From assembly GCA_019637395.1 (NCBI GenBank), contig JAHBVR010000002.1, forward strand, positions 462,063-526,062: a stretch of DNA of 64,000 nt, in the 5' to 3' direction. Within the stretch, counting starts at the first letter, position 1, and each line of letters starts with the position of its first letter. Shown here piece by piece: positions 57,442-64,000 of this stretch. The stretch comes from Vulcanimicrobiota bacterium (GTDB taxonomy: Bacteria; Vulcanimicrobiota; Xenobia; Xenobiales; JADMJV01). The translations under genes were made by a program, and so were the position numbers. The notes below the pieces were generated by a model. The model was not told the DNA's origin. It searched no databases and saw only the letters and a list, made by a program, of their open reading frames with translations.

Positions 57442-58947
57442 TCACTGGCGCACGAAGCGTCCGCGCAGAACATCATCGCAGATGGTCAGACGAAGCAGAG
57501 AAAATTTTCCTCCAGGATCGGCGGAGAAGCTCGCGTATTCAAGAGCGTCGGACGATTCCGTGGGATCGGTGTAGGCAAAGCTGTCCCCATCCCAATGCTT
57601 AAGCTTGAGCCGCATGGTCTTACCGAAGGCGATTTCCAGACCACCCCCAACCAGGCTGACCGTGGCCAGTCCATAGACGGGATGCCGGTATTGCCCCGCG
57701 TACTCGCTTAAAGCCGCGGGAGGCCTGGGGTTTGGGGGCGCGGCGGGAGCCGGCGGGGCGGCCGGCCGGCCTTGCAGAAAGGCGGAGCTGTAATCGTAGT
57801 CGGGACGCCCGAAATACAGGTCGTAGTAGCGGAACATCAAGGCTTCCGGCAGTTCGGTATTGCCCAGGTTCGAAAGAACCACGATGCCCATGCCGGCGTC
57901 AGGGCAGAAACCCACCACCGTCTTGCAACCACTGGTGCCGCCATTGTGCCAGATCAGTGTGGATGGATGCAGCTCGTGGCGAATCCAACCCAGGCAATAA
58001 CTGGCCAGGCCCAGATCGAAAATGCCTTTGGGTTTGTCGTTTTGGGCTCCACCCACCAGTACGTGGGGCGAATGCATGACGGCCAGATTTTCCGCCTTGA
58101 TCAGCGGAGTGACTCCCAACTGCATCTGCACGTACCTGGCCATGTCCATCACGTTGGAATTGATTCCTCCGGCCGGACCGTAGGTGTAGACCCAATCTTT
58201 AAAAGGCCAATCGTCGCGCAAAGGCTGGATGGAGCCTTTGCGCCCCTGGTGAGGTGTAATGTGATTGGAGCTTTTCCAGAGCGCCTCGAAGCCGGTGTTG
58301 GTCTGGGCCATGGCCAGCGGCTGGAAAATGTCGGAGGCGACGCTCTGCTCCCAAGTCTTGCCCGTGACCGACTCCACCACCTGGGCGGACACCAGCCAGA
58401 GGTTGTTGACATAGGCAAAACGGCTGCGAAAGCTGGAGACTGGCCGCACTTCCCGCAAGGCCCGGCGGATTTCCGGCCGGCTCGCGCCCAGGAAAGCCAG
58501 TACATCGGTGGCGTAGCTCGGCTGGCCGCTGCGTTGCGACATGGTGTCCTCGACGGTGAACTCGCGAGTCACCCAGGGGTCAAACATGCGAAAGTCGGGA
58601 TCGTAGTCGATCACCTTGTCGGCCCACTTCAGCTGGCCGCGGTCGACTTGCAGGGCCACCAGACTGGAAGTGAAGGACTTCGAGGCTGAGCCGATTTGAA
58701 AGATAGTATTCACGTCCACCGGATCGCGGCCGCCCGCGTCTTTCACTCCAAAGCCTTGCGACCACAGAACTTTGCCGTCCGCTATCAGCACTACCGCCAT
58801 GCCCGGGGTGCCCCAGGCCAGCCGCGATTCCTCAGCATATTTTTCGAAGCGGGAGATCAGCTGGTCTTTTTCCAGAGCGGGTGGGCGGGCGGCGGCCGGC
58901 AAGGCCCACAATCCCAGCGTGATAGAGGTGATAAATAGCCTTTTCAT
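57442..58947 (-). CDS. Exported serine beta-lactamase-fold hydrolase (class C / AmpC-like) with C-terminal DUF3471-type domain
   Basis: A 501-aa protein. Signal peptide (MKRLFITSITLGLWALPAAA). Catalytic SxxK is S87-A-S-K90 (IGSASKSFTSS), the second motif is YVN (FAYVNN) and the third is HNGG (IWHNGGTSG) in place of KTG. After a Pro/Ala linker the last about 100 residues form a lipocalin-like DUF3471 domain (YAGQYRHPVYGLATV). Such proteins are D-aminopeptidases, esterases or peptidases more often than antibiotic lactamases. ATG 58947 starts the signal peptide. It is divergent from the gene at 59033. Confidence 0.9.
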   Translation of the reverse strand: MKRLFITSITLGLWALPAAARPPALEKDQLISRFEKYAEESRLAWGTPGMAVVLIADGKVLWSQGFGVKDAGGRDPVDVNTIFQIGSASKSFTSSLVALQVDRGQLKWADKVIDYDPDFRMFDPWVTREFTVEDTMSQRSGQPSYATDVLAFLGASRPEIRRALREVRPVSSFRSRFAYVNNLWLVSAQVVESVTGKTWEQSVASDIFQPLAMAQTNTGFEALWKSSNHITPHQGRKGSIQPLRDDWPFKDWVYTYGPAGGINSNVMDMARYVQMQLGVTPLIKAENLAVMHSPHVLVGGAQNDKPKGIFDLGLASYCLGWIRHELHPSTLIWHNGGTSGCKTVVGFCPDAGMGIVVLSNLGNTELPEALMFRYYDLYFGRPDYDYSSAFLQGRPAAPPAPAAPPNPRPPAALSEYAGQYRHPVYGLATVSLVGGGLEIAFGKTMRLKLKHWDGDSFAYTDPTESSDALEYASFSADPGGKFSLLRLTICDDVLRGRFVRQ

Positions 58948-58992
58948 GGGCCGCGCTTTCAAGATTTCTTCAGACTTTCCGCTTAAAGTCGA

Positions 58993-59006
58993 TGTATAAA
59001 TATACA
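58993..59006. promoter_or_regulatory. AT-rich palindrome in divergent region
   Basis: TGTATA and TATACA flank AA in the 85 bp between the divergent genes at 58947 (minus) and 59033 (plus). It may be an operator or contain a -10 element for either gene. Confidence 0.4.
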
Positions 59007-59032
59007 CAAAACCAGTTCGGGAGTGCCTTCCA

Positions 59033-59536
59033 ATGCAGATTCAATCCTTTCGCCCGCAAAGCCCTATGACGATCTGGAAGCTGGGAGATCGTCCGGTCGC
59101 CTCGGCCGAAGAAGCCGCCGGCCTGGCTCCGCTCCAAGACCGCGAGGAAGCCTATCACGCCGCCTGCAACGACTCCAACAAAGTGTTGACGCGTCGGACC
59201 TTCGCCAGCGAGCCGGTCTCTCTGGGCAAAGCAGCTCTGGCCGGTCTGGCCATGGGCGCCCCCATGGCTGCGCTCGGCGCGGCCCTGGGAGCGGTTACGG
59301 GAATCGTCTTTGATATGAACAGTTTCAGTCTGGCCGCTAAAGTAGGCGCGGCCGTGCTGGGCGGCGTCGGACTGGTGGCCGGTTCAACCGGCAGCTACGA
59401 CGACCAGAAGATCGACTACACGCAGGCTGGCTACCTTTACCACGAGAACGGCAAAAGTTATTTTGAAGCCTTCCCTAGCGACGGCGACGACATTTACTAT
59501 GGTTGCCCCCGTTTCGAGTTGAACCAGTCCAGCTGA
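59033..59536 (+). CDS. Small protein with MQIQ N-terminus and Gly/Ala-rich membrane pair
   Basis: A 167-aa protein. The N-terminal region (MQIQSFRPQSPMTIWKLGDR) is polar; two Gly/Ala-rich hydrophobic segments (AALAGLAMGAPMAALGAALG near 63-82 and VGAAVLGGVGLVAGSTGS near 103-120) look like a membrane hairpin; the tail is Tyr/Asp-rich (FEAFPSDGDDIYYG). Glycine-zipper-like spacing is present. The MQIQ opening is shared with 15453. Function unknown; a pore-forming or secreted role is possible but speculative. Confidence 0.6.
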   Translation: MQIQSFRPQSPMTIWKLGDRPVASAEEAAGLAPLQDREEAYHAACNDSNKVLTRRTFASEPVSLGKAALAGLAMGAPMAALGAALGAVTGIVFDMNSFSLAAKVGAAVLGGVGLVAGSTGSYDDQKIDYTQAGYLYHENGKSYFEAFPSDGDDIYYGCPRFELNQSS

Positions 59537-59537
59537 T

Positions 59538-59876
59538 TTAGTCCTTCGGATGGTCTCGGGGAACCAGCATCTCCGCGAACCTCTGGAGGAGACCGGGCTG
59601 CTTCTTTTCCGAGCGGCGCAACTCTTCCACTTCGTGGGCGTCGAACCAGACGCCGCCGCAGGTCGCGCAACGGTCGACTTCCATTCCAAGCAATTGCACC
59701 GGCTCCAGCTCGCAACCGTCCACCGGACGGTCCTCGCGGCGGCACACCATCTTGCGGGTTAGTGTGCGGCGCTTACCGGCCGCGATGCGCGCCTCGTCCA
59801 GCTTGCGGAAGTATTCATCTTCGTTGGTGAACTCGCGCTTGAGTTCATCCTGACTGATGGCATGCTTGTCTGACAC
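59538..59876 (-). CDS. zf-TFIIB-like zinc-ribbon protein
   Basis: A 112-aa soluble protein. Residues about 44-90 form a TFIIB-like zinc ribbon: CRREDRP... then DRCATCGGVWFDAHEVEELR, the signature of this bacterial family. The first Cys pair is degenerate (MVCRREDRP with one Cys). The N-terminus is helical and acidic. Converges with 59033 (1 bp apart). The role is unknown; the fold suggests nucleic-acid or protein binding. Confidence 0.8.
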   Translation of the reverse strand: MSDKHAISQDELKREFTNEDEYFRKLDEARIAAGKRRTLTRKMVCRREDRPVDGCELEPVQLLGMEVDRCATCGGVWFDAHEVEELRRSEKKQPGLLQRFAEMLVPRDHPKD

Positions 59877-59886
59877 ATGGGCCTCC

Positions 59887-60573
59887 CTAAGTTAGCATAG
59901 GCTGCTTCTTAGTCTCGGCCACAGGATTGGCCTTCTTGGGCTCCTTCTCGCCGTCAGGATTCGGCCTGGGGGTTCCACTCAGGATTTGACTCTGCTGGGC
60001 GGCCGCCTGGCGCGTGAAAGCGCCGATCGGGCGATCCCCCAGTTGGGCCAGGGCGGCCTTGGTCTGAGGATTCGTGAGCTTGCCGTCCTTGCTGGACTGG
60101 GCCAGCGTCGTTTGACGCTGAATGGCCTGGGCGCCCCGCATATCCTCCACCATGATTTGCTGGTCGATGGCCTGCTGGTGAAATTGAGTGATCACACCCG
60201 GGCCGGTCATAGGCTCGGGGCGGGAATCGTACAACTGAATCATTTTGCGGATGGATTCGGCGGCCTCCTGGTCAGACTGAGCCATGCCGCCCTTCTTGGA
60301 GCCGTCCACGGAATTCGTTTCCGCCACCGGGGCCGCGGCTCCAGGACCTGGCTCTCCATTGGCCATCAGGTCCATCAGAATAGTGCCCAACTGCGTGGTG
60401 ATCTCGCCCGGCAAATTAGCCGGATCGCCGCTCGCAGGCACCGGATTGTCCGTATCGGTCTCTTTGACGGCCTTGAGTCGATCGAGTGCGGCCCCAGGAG
60501 CAAGCCCCGGGACGGATTGTGAGGTAGCCTCGGACTTCGCATTCCACTGCAGGTTCTTGATCGACATCGCCAT
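59887..60573 (-). CDS. Gln/Ala/Pro-rich protein of unknown function
   Basis: A 228-aa protein with low-complexity composition (Gln, Ala, Pro, Gly, Lys), no signal peptide or membrane segment. Some helical segments, for example AAESIRKMIQLYDSR and VITQFHQQAIDQQIMVEDM. GAGGAGGG lies 9 nt before ATG, a strong ribosome site, so it is well expressed. It is 10 bp upstream of the zinc-ribbon gene on the same strand. Could be a secretion substrate or chaperone; no family is recognised. Confidence 0.6.
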   Translation of the reverse strand: MAMSIKNLQWNAKSEATSQSVPGLAPGAALDRLKAVKETDTDNPVPASGDPANLPGEITTQLGTILMDLMANGEPGPGAAAPVAETNSVDGSKKGGMAQSDQEAAESIRKMIQLYDSRPEPMTGPGVITQFHQQAIDQQIMVEDMRGAQAIQRQTTLAQSSKDGKLTNPQTKAALAQLGDRPIGAFTRQAAAQQSQILSGTPRPNPDGEKEPKKANPVAETKKQPMLT

Positions 60574-60702
60574 AAATAGAAACCCTCCTCGTTTTGCTGG
60601 ACCTTGGAGCTTAGATTAAGTCTTGCTTAAGAAACGTTTCCAAAAGAGGCCGCTAAAATTTAAACTCTTTGCAACTTTCTTGACTCCATTTGTTCATAGG
60701 AG

Positions 60703-61653
60703 ATGGATGGATTTATACGAATCTTTTCAATAATGAAGTGCTTTGCTTGGTGCCTGTCGCTGTGGTTCGGGGCTTTGCCGGGCTGGTCTCAGAATATTCG
60801 CATTCAGGAAAATCGCTTTGAGGGTCGCTATCTGGTGCGCCACGGCTACGTCCATGTCTTGCTTCATCCGTTTTCTCAGGCTCTGGGCGCTCGAGTGGGG
60901 GAGGCCGGCGAGGGCTATTGGGGAACCCTTCAGGAAGGGGAAGCGCCGGCCACCGTGCCCGGTGGCTTCATCCAGGTGGGAGAAAAACAGATTGCCTTGC
61001 TGCTCGAGAGCGGCGACGTCTTCGTGCCGGCCGAGGCCTACTGCCAGGCCCTGGGACTGAACATCAGCCGGGACGCCGGCGGGGGACTGCGCGTTCACCC
61101 CAAGGTTCAGCCCAGGAGTGGAGCGCGCAGGTCCATCCCCGCCAATCCGGCCGACTATTTCGTGACCCAGTATCAATCGCGCTACAATCAATGGGCGCCC
61201 AAGCACAGCGCCAATTGCGGTCCCGCCTGCATGGCCATGGTGGCCCTGGCTTATGGATTGGCTCCCGAGGGATTGCTGCCCGGGGACCGCCAGGGCCTGA
61301 TTCTCTGGTGCCGGCAGTTGATGACCCGGGGAAACCAGGATCAGAATCGCGCCACCAAGGCCCGCGAAATCGAACGGGTGGCCATTCAGTTGGGCCTTAC
61401 TCCCCACTGGATTCGCAGGTATCGGGACATCGACCAGGCGCTGGCCGAGGGGCAGTTGGTCGTAGTGGGGGGCGACACCAATCGCATCGGCTGTCCCGGC
61501 GGCGACCACTTCCTTCTGTGCGTGGGCCGCCTCGGCTCGGATTACATTATCAACGATCCCGGCGGGTTCTTTCCAACTCCCGGGGCTCACCTGTCCGAAG
61601 GTCAGATGGAGCAATTCTTTATCGAAGCGATCGCTCTTGCCCCGAAGTCTTGA
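60703..61653 (+). CDS. Exported C39-like cysteine peptidase
   Basis: A 316-aa protein. N-terminal signal (CFAWCLSLWFGALPGWSQ), then a copper-amine-oxidase-like N-terminal domain (RYLVRHGYVHVLLHPFSQAL, VFVPAEAYCQALGL). The C-terminal papain-like domain (about 155-316) has C172 in ANCGPACMAM, H269 in GDHFLLCVG and D285 in YIINDPGG, the C39_2 triad. ATG 60703 overlaps its own ribosome site AGGAG (60698-60702), so ATG 60733 may be the true start; both give a signal peptide. It would cleave peptides or amide bonds outside the cytoplasm. Confidence 0.8.
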   Translation: MDGFIRIFSIMKCFAWCLSLWFGALPGWSQNIRIQENRFEGRYLVRHGYVHVLLHPFSQALGARVGEAGEGYWGTLQEGEAPATVPGGFIQVGEKQIALLLESGDVFVPAEAYCQALGLNISRDAGGGLRVHPKVQPRSGARRSIPANPADYFVTQYQSRYNQWAPKHSANCGPACMAMVALAYGLAPEGLLPGDRQGLILWCRQLMTRGNQDQNRATKAREIERVAIQLGLTPHWIRRYRDIDQALAEGQLVVVGGDTNRIGCPGGDHFLLCVGRLGSDYIINDPGGFFPTPGAHLSEGQMEQFFIEAIALAPKS

Positions 61654-61661
61654 AAAGGACT

Positions 61662-62558
61662 TCAGGGTTTGGGCTTGCCGGCCCGGGCCTGCTCCTGTTT
61701 GTGGTTCAGGTAGACCTCGTAGGCTGAGGTAGAAGCATCGATGGCGAAGCCGACGCCGATGGAAACGGGGTCGAATTTGCCCATGGTAAAGGCGGTTACG
61801 CCCTGGCGCAAGCCGGCCATAGGCAGGGTGCCGAGGATACGGGAACTTAGCTGCTTGGGCTCGGCTCCAGCCGCTTCGGGCTTGCCTTTGCTCATCTTGC
61901 GGCCCAGGTCTTCGCTGGCATTGCGCATCACCATGGCGACTCGCGGGCCGCATACCGAGGCAAACACGGAGAGTCCGGCGCAGGCCGCCGCCGAAACCAG
62001 GGGAGAAAGGTGGTTCATTCCGGCCATGGAAAGCGCCACGCCGGTGGCCGCGCCCATTCCGGCCGCAACCAGAGCGCGCTTGCCTTCGTGTTCCACCTCG
62101 GCGGCCAGCACCGAGGAAAGGCCCAGAGCCGCTTTAGCGCCGCCTTCCGCCAGCGGAGAGCCGAAAGTCAAGCCGTATCCGCCGGCGTCGCGAAACTTGG
62201 AAACTTCATTGGTGCGCAGCGTGCAGAAAGCGCCGCCGATGCCGCCCAGGGTCGCCTGGATCGCGATCGAAGGAGTGCCCATAAAGTGTCCTGAGAGGGC
62301 GGCCAGAGCGGCACCGGTGGCCGCTCCCGAGAGCGCGCCCACCCATTTGCCGTATTTTTCCTGGGTCTTCAAGCCTACGATCGTAGCCGCCGTCTGCGTC
62401 ACCGCACCGGCCGGTCCCATCATGTAAAAACCCGCGATGCTGGCCGAGGAGGCCGCCTGGAGCAACTGCGGCTGGTCATAGTTCGAAGCCGTAGTCGGTC
62501 GAGGCCGGCTGTAGTCCAGCGCTTTCCGAAGGTTCGCTCTGACTGTCTGTATTTTCAT
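61662..62558 (-). CDS. Gly/Ala-rich membrane protein with MKIQ N-terminus
   Basis: A 298-aa protein starting MKIQTVRANLRKALDYSRPR, followed by several Gly/Ala/Thr-rich hydrophobic segments (about 40-65, 80-120, 140-160, 165-200) like glycine-zipper helices, and a final polar tail. The stop is 8 bp past the peptidase stop (convergent). It shares the M-x-I-Q opening and Gly-rich membrane segments with 15453 and 59033. ATG 62558 is preferred over upstream starts because they add no recognisable feature. Function unknown. Confidence 0.6.
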   Translation of the reverse strand: MKIQTVRANLRKALDYSRPRPTTASNYDQPQLLQAASSASIAGFYMMGPAGAVTQTAATIVGLKTQEKYGKWVGALSGAATGAALAALSGHFMGTPSIAIQATLGGIGGAFCTLRTNEVSKFRDAGGYGLTFGSPLAEGGAKAALGLSSVLAAEVEHEGKRALVAAGMGAATGVALSMAGMNHLSPLVSAAACAGLSVFASVCGPRVAMVMRNASEDLGRKMSKGKPEAAGAEPKQLSSRILGTLPMAGLRQGVTAFTMGKFDPVSIGVGFAIDASTSAYEVYLNHKQEQARAGKPKP

Positions 62559-62598
62559 GTCAAGCATTCTAGACAAGCACACCGAAATGGATCTGAAA

Positions 62599-64000
62599 CT
62601 AAGGCACCGTCACTACCCGCCCCAGGCTTTCCGCTCCGTCGCGGCTCACCGACGCCAGCGCCCAGCGTCCGGCCGGCAAGTCCACCTGATGGCCGCGCAG
62701 AATCTGCTGCAGCGTCCAGCCGCCATCACTCCAGCGATAGACGGTGAAAGCCCGCCAGGGCACCGCGTCCACGGCCGTCAGGCGCACCCGTCCACCGCTT
62801 TGGGAAAGCTCGGGAGGGGCGGCCAATCGGCCGGCATAGCGGGCCAGGGGGGGAGTCAACACAGCCGGCCCGGCGAACAGCTCTTCCTTCACATTCTGGC
62901 GATTCTCCAGAATCGGCGCGACGTTCCAGATGATGTAACCCCCACAGTTCTCGGCCAGCGCCAGCTCCCGGCGGTATTCGTCCAGCGTCCATTCGCTTTG
63001 GCTACCGAGGGCGGCCAGATTCAGCCCCGGGAAAATATACCGCCCTTCCCGGGCGTGTTCGCGCCACCACTGCAACAACGGCTGGTAGGCCTGGGCCGGC
63101 CGGGTGGTGGGCCAGTAGAGCTGGGGAGCCAGGTAATCCACCCAACCTTCATCCATCCAGAGCTGGGTATCCGCAAAAAGCTTCTCGTACTGGTCCAGGC
63201 CGCTGATCTGCTCGGGTTTCCGCGGCGCCGGGATGCCAAACGGCGAAATGCCGAAGCGCACATACGGCTTCTCCGCCGCCACGGCCGAGGAGACTTCCTG
63301 AATGGCCTCGTTCACCTGGGCCCGGCGCCAATCGCCCAAACTCAGCGAAGTCCCGGAGCGGGCGTAACTGGCCTGGTCAGGAAAGGGCAACTCGCCCTCC
63401 GGGTAGGGATAGAAATAGTCGTCAAAGTGCAGACCGTCCAGGTCGTAGCGCCCGGTCAAATCCTGGCAGACCCGCACCAGACGGGAGCGCACCGAAGGAG
63501 AACCCGGATCCATCCAGCGCAGCAGCCCATAGTCGAGCACGCTTTCCGGTTCCACGGCCGCCTGATGGGGAGCCACCGGCAAGTCTCCGGCCGGCGGCGG
63601 AGGAGTGGCCTGGGCCCGGTAGGGGTTCAGCCAGGCGTGGACTTCCAGACCCCGCCGATGGGCTTCGCTCACCAAAAAATCTAGCGGGTCGTAACCGGGA
63701 TCCTGTCCCTGGCGACCGCTCAGAAAACGGCTCCAGGGCTCCAACTCCGAGCGGTAGAGCGCATCACCCTCGGGGCGCACCTGGAAGAAGACGGCGTTGA
63801 AGCGGGCCTCGGCCAGCCGATCCAGCATGAGACGGAGAGCTTCCCGCTGACGCAGGCCCGTCAGGCCAGCTTGCGCGGGCCAGTGCATGTTGGCCACGCT
63901 GGCCACCCAGGCCCCGCGCAACTGGCGTGTGTGCCCGACCTTGACCAGTTCCTCGGCTGCGGCGGGAAGCGCCAGCCAGCTCAGAATCAGCCAGAGAGAC
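62599..64000 (-). CDS. GHL10/YngK-type glycosidase-like exported protein (5' end outside window)
   Basis: At least 467 codons; the reading frame runs off the right edge. It starts inside a signal peptide (LWLILSWLALPAAAEEL read upstream of 63921). LRGAWVASVANMHWP and EARFNAVFFQVRPEGDALY, then GLEVHAWLNPYRA, DGLHFDDYFYPYPE and DYLAPQLYWP are diagnostic of the GHL10 (DUF187) glycoside-hydrolase-like TIM barrel. A C-terminal beta domain follows (about 370 onward). Probably acts on a cell-wall or extracellular polysaccharide. TTG 63921 would miss the signal peptide, so it is not the true start. Confidence 0.88.
   Translation of the reverse strand, partial: SLWLILSWLALPAAAEELVKVGHTRQLRGAWVASVANMHWPAQAGLTGLRQREALRLMLDRLAEARFNAVFFQVRPEGDALYRSELEPWSRFLSGRQGQDPGYDPLDFLVSEAHRRGLEVHAWLNPYRAQATPPPPAGDLPVAPHQAAVEPESVLDYGLLRWMDPGSPSVRSRLVRVCQDLTGRYDLDGLHFDDYFYPYPEGELPFPDQASYARSGTSLSLGDWRRAQVNEAIQEVSSAVAAEKPYVRFGISPFGIPAPRKPEQISGLDQYEKLFADTQLWMDEGWVDYLAPQLYWPTTRPAQAYQPLLQWWREHAREGRYIFPGLNLAALGSQSEWTLDEYRRELALAENCGGYIIWNVAPILENRQNVKEELFAGPAVLTPPLARYAGRLAAPPELSQSGGRVRLTAVDAVPWRAFTVYRWSDGGWTLQQILRGHQVDLPAGRWALASVSRDGAESLGRVVTVP

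Noticed and set aside
57442..58947. Antibiotic-resistance beta-lactamase
   Set aside because: The third motif is HNGG rather than KTG and a DUF3471-type domain follows, which fits peptidase/esterase relatives better.
60727..61953. 408-aa minus-strand frame opposite the C39-like peptidase
   Set aside because: It covers the whole peptidase gene, which has a full catalytic triad and a signal peptide; the antisense product shows no motif.
62557..63684. 375-aa plus-strand frame opposite the glycosidase
   Set aside because: Shadow of the GHL10-type gene, which has diagnostic motifs; the plus-strand product is Arg/Gly/Pro-rich with no domain.

Overview
This 64 kb window is gene-dense, GC-rich bacterial DNA. 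The bacterium has an outer membrane: the window carries a TonB-dependent receptor and a two-partner secretion (TpsA/TpsB) pair. The combination of that envelope with an EssC-like ATPase, PEGA-domain kinase, caspase-fold proteins and many exported proteins of unknown family suggests a poorly sampled diderm phylum (Vulcanimicrobiota/Eremiobacterota-like is my guess; the sequence alone does not settle it). I found no rRNA, tRNA, insertion sequence, phage or CRISPR array.

Layout. 0-5 kb: zinc-type ArsR regulator with a histidine-rich protein, an organic-ion permease and a TonB receptor. 5-15.4 kb: exported unknowns, a VapBC pair, metG, an esterase with two small paralogues, a second VapBC pair with a nucleotidyltransferase-fold protein and an antitoxin-like fragment, then gnd. 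15.4-21.2 kb: a YidD-caspase fusion, a membrane-anchored ABM-domain protein, and a TPR protein carrying a GspF-like domain followed by an FGE-fold protein. 21.2-29.5 kb (minus): TpsB, TpsA, an LTxxQ periplasmic protein and a secreted caspase-like protein with a long coiled coil.

29.6-46.7 kb is the centrepiece. On the minus strand lie a three-domain FtsK/EssC-type ATPase, a von Willebrand A protein and a PP2C phosphatase. Diverging from it with only 28 bp between start codons is a translationally coupled run of four coiled-coil proteins, a YukD/EsaB-like ubiquitin-fold protein and an FHA-kinase-like-TPR-transmembrane protein that looks like an EssB counterpart. A PEGA Ser/Thr kinase converges on it, and a caspase-DUF4384 protein whose catalytic His is Tyr, a small protein, a lethal-factor-like zinc protease and a TerB-like protein follow. 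I infer a phosphorylation-controlled, type VII-like secretion or conflict system in a diderm, with large coiled-coil proteins in place of recognisable WXG100 substrates.

46.7-64 kb: glycosyltransferase, FMN reductase and TPR protein; then a large membrane protein combining a classical C2H2 zinc-finger motif with a FlhA/SctV (FHIPEP) cytoplasmic domain; a two-component kinase, a lone receiver, a beta-lactamase-fold protein, a C39-like protease, several small exported or membrane proteins with MQIQ/MKIQ N-termini, and at the right edge a truncated GHL10-type glycosidase.
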